Shown: positions 55,304 through 64,000 of the stretch, in pieces
Layout: each line of letters starts with the position of its first letter
Position numbering within the stretch: position 1 is the stretch's first letter
Assembly: GCF_000719265.1 (NCBI RefSeq)
Contig: NZ_JOFL01000004.1
Coordinates: forward strand, 175,945 to 239,944
Origin: Streptomyces roseoverticillatus
Lineage (GTDB): Bacteria > Actinomycetota > Actinomycetes > Streptomycetales > Streptomycetaceae
DNA length: 64,000 nt
Direction: 5' to 3'
The notes under the pieces: generated by a model
The model's database searches: none
What the model was told of the DNA's origin: nothing
Seen by the model: the letters and a program-made list of their open reading frames with translations, nothing else
Position numbers and translations under genes: made by a program

Positions 55304-56476
55304 GTGTTCGACGAGTCACTCCTCGATGATCCCGACGCCCTGTCCCGCGCCGACCTCCACGGTCTCCTGCGCGGTGCCGCCGAGTCGGGCGCCCGGGTCC
55401 GCACGGCCGCCCGCAACGCGGCGGAGGCCGGCGTCCCCGAGCTCCGCCCGGACGGCCGCCCCCGCGCGGTGCTGGTCGCAGGGCCGGGCCCGGCCGCCGG
55501 CTGCACGGCGGACCTGCTCACCGCACTCGCCGGGGGCAGCGCCCCCGTCACTCTGATCCGCCCGACCGGCGTGGCCCCGGCACCCGGCGCCCTGCGCTGG
55601 GCGCTGCCCGGCTGGACCGGCCCCCTCGACCTGCTGCTCGTCGCCAGCCCGGACGGTACGGAACCCGGCCTCGCGATCCTCCTGGAGCAGGCGTACCGCC
55701 GGGGCTGCTCCGTCGTCTGCGTCACCCCGGCCGGCTCTCCCCTCGCCGACGCCACCGCACAGGCCCGCGGTCTCGCGGTCCCGCTGACGACGTCGCCGAG
55801 CGAGACCCGCGAGGGCATCGAGCCCGGCAGCGAGGACCGGCCGAGCGGCGAGCGCCCCGCGCTGCCCATCGGCCCGGGCCTCCTCTGGTCCCTGCTCACG
55901 CCCCTGCTCGTCCTGGCCGACCGCATAGGGCTGCTCGCGGCGGACCCGTCCGCGGTCGAGGCCCTCGCCGACCGCCTCGACCAGGTCGCCGAGCGCTGCG
56001 GCCCGGCCATCGCCACGTACAGCAACCCCGCCAAGACCCTGGCGGCCGAACTGGCCGACACCGTTCCCCTGATCTGGACGGAGGGGGAGCTGGCCGCCGC
56101 GGCCGGCCGGCACTTCGCCGTGCTCCTCGCCGCTCTCGCCGGCCGCCCGGCCCTGGCCGCCGAGCTCCCCGAGGCGCTGACCGCCCACGGCACGCTCCTC
56201 TCGGGCGACTTCGCCGCCGGCGCCGACCCCGAGGACTTCTTCCGCGACCGCGTGGAGGAGCCGGAGACGCTGCACGCCCGCGTCGTCCTGCTCCGCGAGC
56301 AGGAGCCGGACGTCACTTCGCCCGCCCCCGCCGCCCGCGAACTCGCCCTGCAGCGCGAGACCCCCGTCAGCGAGCTGGAGCCCACGGACACCGACAGCGC
56401 CCTGCAGACCGCCGCCGAACTGCTGGCCATCACGGATTTCGCTGCCGTCTACCTGGCCCTCGCCTCGACCCCGTAG
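55304..56476 (+). CDS. SIS-domain sugar isomerase-like protein
   Basis: 390 aa. Two SIS-type halves are recognisable (VLVAGPGPAAGCTADLLTAL; AITDFAAVYLALAS at the end), as in bifunctional phosphoglucose/phosphomannose isomerases, but the middle is Ala/Pro-rich and I cannot find a convincing complete active site. The actinobacterial proteins of this type, encoded between a Trm112-like gene and manA, are annotated as SIS-domain or mannose-6-phosphate isomerase related. A regulatory partner of ManA or a weak isomerase is possible. GTG start with GGAGG 10 nt upstream. Confidence 0.72.
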   Translation: MFDESLLDDPDALSRADLHGLLRGAAESGARVRTAARNAAEAGVPELRPDGRPRAVLVAGPGPAAGCTADLLTALAGGSAPVTLIRPTGVAPAPGALRWALPGWTGPLDLLLVASPDGTEPGLAILLEQAYRRGCSVVCVTPAGSPLADATAQARGLAVPLTTSPSETREGIEPGSEDRPSGERPALPIGPGLLWSLLTPLLVLADRIGLLAADPSAVEALADRLDQVAERCGPAIATYSNPAKTLAAELADTVPLIWTEGELAAAAGRHFAVLLAALAGRPALAAELPEALTAHGTLLSGDFAAGADPEDFFRDRVEEPETLHARVVLLREQEPDVTSPAPAARELALQRETPVSELEPTDTDSALQTAAELLAITDFAAVYLALASTP

Positions 56477-56552
56477 ACGTAGACGCCGAGACGACGACGC
56501 ACACACCCCGTCGCAAACGCCGTACGCACGCAACAGTCAGGAAACCGCCCGC

Positions 56553-57764
56553 ATGGACCGCCTCGTCAACACCGTGCGCCCCTACGCCTGGGGCTCCACC
56601 ACCGCGATCCCCGAGCTGCTGGGCACCACCCCCACCGGCGAGCCGCAGGCAGAACTGTGGATGGGAGCCCACCCGGGCGCTCCGTCCCGCGTGGCGCGGG
56701 ACGGCGGCGGAGCGGACCCGCGCCCCCTCTCCGACGTCATCGCCACCGACCCCGAGGGCGAGCTCGGATCCCGGGCCGTGCAGCGCTTCGGCCCGCGGCT
56801 GCCCTTCCTGTTCAAGGTGCTCGCGGCGGCGTCCCCGCTCTCCCTCCAGGTCCATCCCGACCTCGACCGGGCCGCGGCCGGCCACGCGGAGGAGGAGGCC
56901 CGCGACGTCCCCCTCGACGCCCCCCACCGCAACTACAAGGACACCAACCACAAGCCCGAACTCCTCTGCGCCCTCACCCACTTCGAGGGCCTGTGCGGCT
57001 TCCGCGCCCCCGACGAGACGGCCGCCCTCCTCGCCGCCCTCGACGTCGACTCCCTCAAGCCGTACGTCGATCTCCTGCACGCCAAGCCGGAGGCGGACGC
57101 CCTGCGCGAGGTCCTCACCGCCGTCCTCGGCGCCGACCACGAGGACATGGCCCGGACCGTCACCGAGACGGCCGCCGCCGCCGAGCGCCTCGCCGCGCAG
57201 GAGGGCCCGCACCGCGACGCGTACGCCGCCTGCGCCTCCCTCGCCCGGCACTACCCCGGCGACCACGGCGTCATCGCCGCCCTGCTCCTCAACCACGTAC
57301 GCCTCCAGTCCGGCGAAGCGCTCTACCTCGGCGCCGGCGTCCCGCACGCCTACCTCGACGGCCTCGGCGTCGAAATCATGGCGAACTCGGACAACGTGCT
57401 GCGCTGCGGCCTGACGCCCAAGCACATCGACATCCCCGAACTCCTGCGCGTCGTCCGCTTCGAGAGCACCGCCCCCGCCGTCCTGCGCCCGGAGGCCGAC
57501 GCCGGCGGCGAGGAGATCTACGGCACCCCCGTCGAGGAGTTCCGCCTCTCCCGCTTCGACCTCGCGCCCGGCGCCGAGGCCACCCTGCCCACCGGCACCC
57601 CCCAGATCCTCCTGTGCACCTCCGGCACCGCCGTCCTCCGCAGGACGGACACCGGCGAGGAGCTGCGCCTTGACCGGGGAGAGTCCGCGTTCGTACGGGC
57701 AGCCGAGCCCGTCGCGCTCGCCGGTGACGACGCCCGGGTCTTCCGCGCCACGGTCGCCGTCTGA
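56553..57764 (+). CDS. manA: Mannose-6-phosphate isomerase, class I
   Basis: 403 aa zinc enzyme that links fructose-6-phosphate with mannose-6-phosphate. Type I motifs: VRPYAWGSTTAIPELLG, LFKVLAAASPLSLQVHPDLD with zinc-ligand Gln and His, YKDTNHKPELLCAL with the ligand Glu, and GAGVPHAYLDGLGVEIMANS with the last His. The ATG at 56553 follows AGTCAGGAAACCGCCC. It is downstream of the SIS gene by 76 bp and is the metabolic entry to the manB/manC route in this window. Confidence 0.94.
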   Translation: MDRLVNTVRPYAWGSTTAIPELLGTTPTGEPQAELWMGAHPGAPSRVARDGGGADPRPLSDVIATDPEGELGSRAVQRFGPRLPFLFKVLAAASPLSLQVHPDLDRAAAGHAEEEARDVPLDAPHRNYKDTNHKPELLCALTHFEGLCGFRAPDETAALLAALDVDSLKPYVDLLHAKPEADALREVLTAVLGADHEDMARTVTETAAAAERLAAQEGPHRDAYAACASLARHYPGDHGVIAALLLNHVRLQSGEALYLGAGVPHAYLDGLGVEIMANSDNVLRCGLTPKHIDIPELLRVVRFESTAPAVLRPEADAGGEEIYGTPVEEFRLSRFDLAPGAEATLPTGTPQILLCTSGTAVLRRTDTGEELRLDRGESAFVRAAEPVALAGDDARVFRATVAV

Positions 57765-57881
57765 GCCGCCGCCCCGCCCCGGGGCTGCAACAATGGCCCG
57801 CCATAGCAGTAAAGGAAACGCAAAGCCCGGCGGTCCGGGGGCGGATCGGGCGGATCAGGGCGGAAGGGATACCCCGCACAC

Positions 57882-58850
57882 ATGAGTGCATCAGGCGGAA
57901 CCAAGGCCATCGTCGCCGCGCTCGGCGCCAACCTGGCCATCGCCGTGGCGAAGTTCGTCGCGTTCGCGTTCAGCGGCTCGTCGTCGATGCTCGCCGAAGG
58001 AGTGCACTCGGTCGCCGACTCCGGCAACCAGGCGCTGCTCCTGCTCGGCGGCAAGAAGGCCCAGCGCGCGGCCAGCGAGGAACACCCCTTCGGCTACGGC
58101 CGCGAGCGCTACATCTACGGCTTCCTCGTCTCGATCGTCCTCTTCACCATCGGCGGCGTCTTCGCGCTCTACGAGGGCTACGAGAAGATCAAGGAACCGC
58201 ACTCGCTCGACAACTGGTACTGGCCCGTCGGCGTCCTCGTCTTCGCCGTCGTCGCGGAGGGCTTCTCCTTCCGCACGGCCGTCAAGGAGTCCAACGAACT
58301 GCGCGGCAAGCAGTCCTGGGGCCAGTTCGTCCGCACCGCCAAGGCTCCCGAACTTCCCGTCGTGCTCCTGGAGGACTTCGGCGCCCTCGTCGGCCTCGTC
58401 CTCGCCCTGGGCGGCGTCGGCCTCTCCGTCGTCACGGGCGACGGCGTCTGGGACGGCATCGGCACCCTCTGCATCGGCGCCCTGCTGGTCCTGATCGCCC
58501 TCGTCCTCGCCTCGGAGACCAAGTCCCTGCTGCTCGGCGAGGCGGCCGGCCCCGAACAGGTCGCGAAGATCCGCGCCGCGGCCGTCGACGGCGAGACGGT
58601 CACCCGCGTCATCCACATGCGCACCCTCCACCTGGGCCCCGAGGAGCTCCTCGTCGCGGCGAAGATCGCGGTCCAGCACGACAACACGGCGACCGAGGTC
58701 GCCGATGCGATCGACGCGGCCGAGGCCAGGATCCGCGAGGCGGTCCCGATCGCCCGGGTCATCTACCTGGAACCGGACATCTACCGCGAGGAAGCCGCAG
58801 CGGCAGGCATGGATCCGGCAGCGACCCCGGGCGGCCCGGGCCCGCGCTGA
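57882..58850 (+). CDS. Cation diffusion facilitator (CDF) metal transporter
   Basis: 322 aa with about five to six hydrophobic segments. The metal-site helix is SSMLAEGVHSVADSGNQALL, followed by the family-specific loop HPFGYGRERYIYGFLVSIVL. The second cation site appears in LLEDFGALVGLVLALGG. The C-terminal cytoplasmic domain (about 210-300) contains the usual ferredoxin-like fold. These pumps export zinc, cobalt or iron using the proton gradient; the metal is not evident. ATG at 57882 after GGAAGGG. Confidence 0.9.
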   Translation: MSASGGTKAIVAALGANLAIAVAKFVAFAFSGSSSMLAEGVHSVADSGNQALLLLGGKKAQRAASEEHPFGYGRERYIYGFLVSIVLFTIGGVFALYEGYEKIKEPHSLDNWYWPVGVLVFAVVAEGFSFRTAVKESNELRGKQSWGQFVRTAKAPELPVVLLEDFGALVGLVLALGGVGLSVVTGDGVWDGIGTLCIGALLVLIALVLASETKSLLLGEAAGPEQVAKIRAAAVDGETVTRVIHMRTLHLGPEELLVAAKIAVQHDNTATEVADAIDAAEARIREAVPIARVIYLEPDIYREEAAAAGMDPAATPGGPGPR

Positions 58851-58856
58851 GCACGC

Positions 58857-58886
58857 GGTGCCCGGCCCGGGCCCGCGCCGGGCACC
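58857..58886. terminator. Bidirectional terminator
   Basis: GGTGCCCGGC (58857-58866) pairs with GCCGGGCACC (58877-58886) between the convergent CDF and PTS genes. Confidence 0.7.
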
Positions 58887-58930
58887 AGGCTGACCGGCCC
58901 GTAGCCCGGCTCACCCGGGCCCCGGGCCGG

Positions 58931-60973
58931 TCACTGCACCTCCTGCAGAACCCTCACGAGCGCGTCCGCCTCGCCCTCCGCCGAGAGCAGCCGCTCCCGG
59001 AAATCCGGATCCATCAGCTTCCGCGACAGCATCGCCAGGATCCGCAGATGCTCGTCGCCCGCCGCGGCGCCCGGCACGGCGATCATGAAGATCAACCGGG
59101 CATACGTCCCGTCGAGCGCCCCCCACTCGATCCCCTCGCCCGACCGGGCGAAGCCCACGACCGGCGCCGACACCGCATCCGTCTTCGCGTGCGGGATCGC
59201 GATCTCCTCCCCGAGGCCGGTCGTCCCCAGCTCCTCCCGCGCGAGCGCCGCCGCGACCAGACCGTCCACGTCGGTCACCGCGCCGCTCGCCGCGAGCAGC
59301 CCCGCCATCTCCCGGATCGCCGCTTCCTTCTCCCGCGCCGCGAGTCGCGGCCGTACGGTCCGGGCGGTGAGATGCCCGGAGAGCGCGGACTCGGCGGGCG
59401 CAGGAACGGCGGGCGCGGGAGTGGCGGACGCCGAACCGGCGGGCACAGCCCCGGACCCGGCCGCCGTTGCCCCCACGGCGGGAGCCGGTACCACGGACGG
59501 CCCCCTCCCGACCGTCATCAAGGTGACCGTCAGCAGAGCCGTCACCACCGTCCCGATGGCGATGGCGACGAAGAACATCGGCACCCCGCCGACCGCCCCC
59601 AGTGCCGCCACCACCGGCCCCCCGTGCGGCACGTTGTCCTGGACCCCCGCCAGCCCGGCCACCGCCCCGGCCACCGCGCCACCGGCCATGTTCGCCGGAA
59701 TGACCCGCGCCGGCCGCGCCGCGGCGAACGGGATCGCGCCCTCGGTGATGCCGAAGCACCCCATGAACAGAGCCGCCAGCCCCGTCTCCCGCTCCTGCGC
59801 GCTGAACAGCCCCCGCCGCAGCAGCGTCGCGAGACCCTGCCCGAGCGGCGGCACCGGAATCGCAGCCGCGCACATGCCCATGACCTCCGGGTTCTTCGAG
59901 ACCAGCCCCGCGCCGAAGAGGAACGCCGTCTTGTTGACCGGCCCGCCCATGTCGAAGGCGATCATCAGCCCGAGCACCACGCCGAGCAGGGCGGCACTCG
60001 TCCCCGTCAGCCCGCCCAGCCAGCTGGTGAGGTGCTCGAAGACCCAGGCGATCGGCCGGCCGATGACGTAGATGAAGAACAGCCCGACCGACGTCGTGGC
60101 CACGACCGGGATCACGATGATCGGCATGACCGGCCGGACGAAGTCCGGCACCCTGACCTTCTTGATCCACAACACCAGGTAGCCGGCCAGGAACCCCGTG
60201 GCGATCGCCCCGATGAACCCCGCCCCCGCCTTGCTGTCGTACAACTCCCCGTGGCTCGCGACCCAGCCGCCCACCATGCCCGGCACGAGAGCCGGCCGGT
60301 CCCCGATCGCGTAGGCGATGTAGCCGGAGAGGACGGGGATCATCAGCGTGAAGCCGATGACGCCGATGTCGTTGACGGACTGCCAGAACGAGCTGTCGAA
60401 GACGAACCCCTGCGGCGTGGTGCGCCCACCGAGGGCGAGCGACACGGCGATCAGCAGACCGCCGACGACCACGAACGGAATCATGTACGAGACGCCGTTC
60501 ATCAGCGCCTTATAGACGGAGCTACGCTCCTTCCCGCCGGCGCCGCCCGCACCGCCGAAGAGACCGGCACCGCCTCCGGCCCCCGCCCCCGGGCCGCGGT
60601 GCACCGGCGCCTCCAGCACGTCCCGGATGAGCCGCTCCGGATGGTGAATGCCCTCGGCGACCCCGACGGACAGCACCCGCTTCCCGGCGAAGCGGGTGAG
60701 GTCGACGTCCTTGTCGGCGGCGACGATGATGCCGTCGGCCTCCGCGATCTCACGGTCGGACAGGACGTTCTCCGCCCCGATCGACCCCTGCGTCTCGACC
60801 TTCATCGCATGGCCGAGCGCCTGCGCGGCCTGGGCCAGCTTCTCCGCCGCCATGTACGTGTGCGCGATCCCGGTCGGGCAGGCGGTCACCGCGAGCAGCT
60901 TGCGCCCCGGTGCGCCCCCTGCGACGCCTCCGTCCTTCCCTGCGGGACCGGCTGCACTGGCTGGACTGGCCAC
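58931..60973 (-). CDS. PTS fructose-type EIIBCA component
   Basis: 680 aa. The order is IIB (about 25-125; LLAVTACPTGIAHTYMAAEK with the phosphocysteine), IIC (about 150-490; eight or so membrane helices, including MIPFVVVGGLLIAVSLALGG, and the family motifs AFDMGGPVNKTAF and GCFGITEGAIPFA), then a Pro/Ala-rich linker and IIA (about 540-680; EEIAIPHAKTDAVSAPVV carries the phosphohistidine). Permease order is the same as in Streptomyces FruA, which imports fructose and phosphorylates it to fructose-1-phosphate. No 1-phosphofructokinase or regulator stands next to it. GTG start with GAGGAGA 6 nt upstream. Confidence 0.88.
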   Translation of the reverse strand: MASPASAAGPAGKDGGVAGGAPGRKLLAVTACPTGIAHTYMAAEKLAQAAQALGHAMKVETQGSIGAENVLSDREIAEADGIIVAADKDVDLTRFAGKRVLSVGVAEGIHHPERLIRDVLEAPVHRGPGAGAGGGAGLFGGAGGAGGKERSSVYKALMNGVSYMIPFVVVGGLLIAVSLALGGRTTPQGFVFDSSFWQSVNDIGVIGFTLMIPVLSGYIAYAIGDRPALVPGMVGGWVASHGELYDSKAGAGFIGAIATGFLAGYLVLWIKKVRVPDFVRPVMPIIVIPVVATTSVGLFFIYVIGRPIAWVFEHLTSWLGGLTGTSAALLGVVLGLMIAFDMGGPVNKTAFLFGAGLVSKNPEVMGMCAAAIPVPPLGQGLATLLRRGLFSAQERETGLAALFMGCFGITEGAIPFAAARPARVIPANMAGGAVAGAVAGLAGVQDNVPHGGPVVAALGAVGGVPMFFVAIAIGTVVTALLTVTLMTVGRGPSVVPAPAVGATAAGSGAVPAGSASATPAPAVPAPAESALSGHLTARTVRPRLAAREKEAAIREMAGLLAASGAVTDVDGLVAAALAREELGTTGLGEEIAIPHAKTDAVSAPVVGFARSGEGIEWGALDGTYARLIFMIAVPGAAAGDEHLRILAMLSRKLMDPDFRERLLSAEGEADALVRVLQEVQ

Positions 60974-61360
60974 GTGGGTCTCCTCACAACGGATCGCTCG
61001 CGGCGGCATGCCGCATCCTCGCGCTGATCGCATCCTGCAACACCTGACCTGCACAGGAAACAAGGACGTTCCGGTGTCAGCAGCCAGGAGTTCGACGGAA
61101 TCTGACGTTCCGGCGGATCGGGCGCCAGTGGGGGTGGGGTTCGGCAGGCCCCCCGGTGTAGATTCGTGGACGAGCCAGACGTCGCTGCTGATGGCGGTCG
61201 GGCGGCCCGCACGACGGACCGGCCGAGGGAGAGAGGGCCTCCGACGGACTGCGCTGCGGTCGGGGCACCGGTGTGTCCAGTGTGTCCAGCTGCTCAGGCA
61301 GCCCGACCGCATGCACGGCCGTGTCCACCCTCGCTCGCCCTTCACAGAGGAGCAGCCCGT
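60974..61360. promoter_or_regulatory. Divergent control region of the PTS gene and ahcY, with structured ahcY leader
   Basis: 387 bp without a gene. The ahcY side contains TGCGGTCGGG (61255-61264) complementary to CCCGACCGCA (61302-61311), enclosing GCTGC-TCAG-GCAGC (61289-61302, sharing one base with the outer stem) and a direct repeat GTGTGTCCAGTGTGTCCAG. The fold would be a multi-branched leader ending about 50 nt before the ahcY start. It does not match the SAH riboswitch consensus I know. Confidence 0.5.
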
Positions 61361-62818
<1,458 letters not shown>

Positions 62819-62861
62819 CACCGACGCAGCACGACGAGCAACACGAACAGCGATCGGTAGC

Positions 62862-62888
62862 AGGCCCCTGCCGGGAAGGCAGGGGCCT
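62862..62888 (+). terminator. Terminator after ahcY
   Basis: Perfect 11 bp stem AGGCCCCTGCC with GGCAGGGGCCT (62862-62872 with 62878-62888), 5 nt loop. Confidence 0.8.
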
Positions 62889-62914
62889 GTCCCCGTTCTG
62901 TCGAGGACCCCACC

Positions 62915-63532
62915 ATGCCCCGCGGCCGCTACTCGCTCCACGACCCGCACGACCACACCCCCCTCGGTGAAGAGCACTTCCACTGCGCCACCGGCCCCTC
63001 CGGCTGGCGCTACGTCTCGCAGCTCACCACTCCGGCCGGCGACCACGCCGGCTCCGTCGACCTCACCCTCGACGACCTGGGCCGCCCCATCCGTCTGCAG
63101 CTCCAGGCCGCGGACTGGCAGGTGCGCGGCGCGGCCCTCGACGGTGTGACCTGGGTCCGCACGGACCCGTCCGGCGAGCACGCCACGGAGGGCAATGTCC
63201 CGCAGGCACGCGCCTTCACCGGCGCGTCCCCCGCCTTCTACGTCGCCCTGTCCCGCGCGCTGCGCCTGACACCGGGCGCGGGCGCCACGCGCATCCGCCT
63301 GGTCGGCTTCACCTCCCCCGTCCTCGCCCCCCGGACCCTCGACCAGTCGTGGGCCCTGGTCAGCAGGACAGCACACGCCACTGACAACGGCCCGCTCCAG
63401 GTGGACGAGTACCAGGTCAGCGACCTGGAGACCGGCGAGCAGCACACGGTGAACCTGGCCGGCGACGTGGTCCTGTCGGCACCCGGCATCGAGCTGGAGG
63501 ACCTGGACAGCCCACCGTCGACGTTCACCTGA
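62915..63532 (+). CDS. Conserved hypothetical actinobacterial protein
   Basis: 205 aa, no signal peptide or membrane helix. It starts MPRGRYSLHDPHDHTPLGEE and has a beta-rich composition with pairs such as YVSQLTTPAGDHAGSVDLTL and PIRLQLQAADWQVRGAALDG. The fold could be an all-beta lipid- or sugar-binding domain, but I do not recognise a named family. There is no clear ribosome site (GTCGAGGACCCCACC upstream contains GAGGA). It is isolated between ahcY and the rRNA operon leader. Confidence 0.65.
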   Translation: MPRGRYSLHDPHDHTPLGEEHFHCATGPSGWRYVSQLTTPAGDHAGSVDLTLDDLGRPIRLQLQAADWQVRGAALDGVTWVRTDPSGEHATEGNVPQARAFTGASPAFYVALSRALRLTPGAGATRIRLVGFTSPVLAPRTLDQSWALVSRTAHATDNGPLQVDEYQVSDLETGEQHTVNLAGDVVLSAPGIELEDLDSPPSTFT

Positions 63533-63605
63533 GGTTCCCCTCGGTGACTCGATGTGCGGAAGGGCTGGTCAGCCTGGTACTGTCCTCTTCGCCTCACAAA
63601 ACCTG

Positions 63606-63634
63606 TTGACACGGGAGGAGTGGGGAGGTAGATT
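63606..63634 (+). promoter_or_regulatory. rRNA operon promoter P1
   Basis: TTGACA (63606-63611) and TAGATT (63629-63634), spacer 17 bp. It is the best consensus match in the window. Confidence 0.85.
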
Positions 63635-63654
63635 CGAACGGTTGCCGGGGGAGC

Positions 63655-63683
63655 TGGACAGGCTCCCAAGCAGCGGCTAGTGT
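63655..63683 (+). promoter_or_regulatory. rRNA operon promoter P2
   Basis: TGGACA (63655-63660) and TAGTGT (63678-63683), spacer 17 bp. Confidence 0.7.
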
Positions 63684-63754
63684 CTATAGCGTCCAGGTGG
63701 TGAACGAGATTCACCCCGGGCACCTCGATTCCTTATCGGAAAGCGGAAAGCCGA

Positions 63755-63784
63755 TTAGCTCGGCCGGAAAGCGTCTGATAAAGT
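63755..63784 (+). promoter_or_regulatory. rRNA operon promoter P3 (candidate)
   Basis: TAAAGT (63779-63784) within TGATAAAGT, with a weak TTAGCT (63755-63760) 18 bp upstream; several Streptomyces rRNA promoters look like this from memory. Confidence 0.55.
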
Positions 63785-63886
63785 CGGGGCCACCGCCGGA
63801 AAGCGAAAGCTGAAAGGCGAAACCCCGCTCCAACAGGGGGCCGGAAACGGAATTCGGACCGGAAACGGACCGGAAAACGGATCTGG

Positions 63887-63892
63887 TAAGGT
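63887..63892 (+). promoter_or_regulatory. rRNA operon promoter P4 (-10 only, candidate)
   Basis: TAAGGT in the context GGTAAGGTTGG. No clear -35. It lies in a run of CCGGAAAC-type repeats (about 63840-63880). Confidence 0.45.
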
Positions 63893-63939
63893 TGGAAACA
63901 GCGAAGGGAAGCGCCCGGAGGAAAGCCCGAGAGGGTGAG

Positions 63940-64000
63940 TACAAAGGAAGCGTCCGTTCCTTGAGAACTCAACAGCGTGCCAAAAGTCAACGCCAGACTA
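63940..64000 (+). other. Leader of a 16S-23S-5S rRNA operon (16S gene lies beyond the window)
   Basis: TTGAGAACTCAACAGCGTGC (63961-63980) followed by CAAAAGTCAACGCCAG is the conserved leader that directly precedes Streptomyces 16S genes. The first part resembles the boxA antitermination site. The 16S gene should start roughly 100-200 bp to the right of the window. Confidence 0.85.

Noticed and set aside
52921..56433. Open frame of over 1100 codons on the minus strand opposite manB, Trm112, SIS genes
   Set aside because: It is a shadow frame created by high GC at third positions. It has Ser/Arg/Ala/Pro-rich composition, no domain, and the plus strand carries well-supported genes throughout.
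61166..61360. In-frame extension of ahcY by 65 codons
   Set aside because: The composition is not protein-like, the normal SAH hydrolase start is at 61361 and it has a good ribosome site.
61230..61360. SAH riboswitch upstream of ahcY
   Set aside because: The conserved first segment and the pseudoknot partner known for that class are not visible. Only general stem-loop potential can be claimed.

Overview
This window is from a high-GC actinobacterium, almost certainly a Streptomyces. The signs are extreme GC bias at third codon positions, frequent GTG and TTG starts, a near-canonical whiB, an F420 gene pair (fbiA/fbiB), a SigI/ArsI/PrsI-type sigma module and a Streptomyces-style multi-promoter rRNA leader at the right end. 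From memory, and not checked here, the order hut genes - sigI module - two-component pair - purK/purE - LCP genes - manC - fbi genes - whiB - manB/manA - ahcY resembles one continuous stretch of the Streptomyces coelicolor core chromosome. The region is therefore mostly core, with a few local insertions.

Left part, 1-10.5 kb. A leftward histidine-degradation operon (hutU, an M20 amidohydrolase, hutF, start of hutI) is followed by a leftward three-gene HcnABC-like flavin/iron-sulfur dehydrogenase operon, a small protein and an XRE regulator. Next come the sigI-like gene (leftward) and, divergently, its anti-anti-sigma and anti-sigma partners.

Middle-left part, 11-26.6 kb. It holds an LPXTG surface protein, a composite exported protein that seems to be two genes joined through a small palindromic element, a POT peptide transporter, an OmpR-type two-component system, a GtrA protein, purK-purE, a dipeptidase, UDP-glucose dehydrogenase, an acyl-CoA dehydrogenase and a VOC protein.

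Middle part, 26.6-41.8 kb. This is a cell-envelope region with five separate LytR-CpsA-Psr (LCP) genes, an ExoA-like glycosyltransferase, a PGRP-type amidase, an acyl-CoA thioesterase, a TIGR03089 adenylation-like protein, the mannose-1-phosphate guanylyltransferase manC and an AlkA-like glycosylase.

Right part, 41.9-64 kb. It holds fbiB-fbiA, a cysteine dioxygenase, whiB, a giant membrane glycosyltransferase coupled to a DUF5719 protein, a zincin-like protein, DUF3499, the mannose pathway (manB, Trm112-like, SIS protein, manA), a CDF transporter, a fructose-type PTS IIBCA, ahcY, one unknown protein and the promoter/leader of an rRNA operon. manA, manB and manC could supply GDP-mannose to the glycosyltransferases, while the LCP proteins attach glycopolymers to peptidoglycan.

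The most unusual structures are: two copies of a 122-124 bp MITE-like element, one of which joins two coding regions; a 160 bp inverted-repeat element that supplies the N-terminus of the hut M20 enzyme; a five-unit 18 bp tandem array upstream of an LCP gene; a dispersed palindrome family with a tandem triplication; a recurring cysteine at the extreme C-terminus of four LCP proteins; and at least seven genes whose -10-like box lies only 6-8 bp before the start codon, as expected for leaderless mRNAs. I found no CRISPR array, tRNA, prophage or complete insertion sequence.
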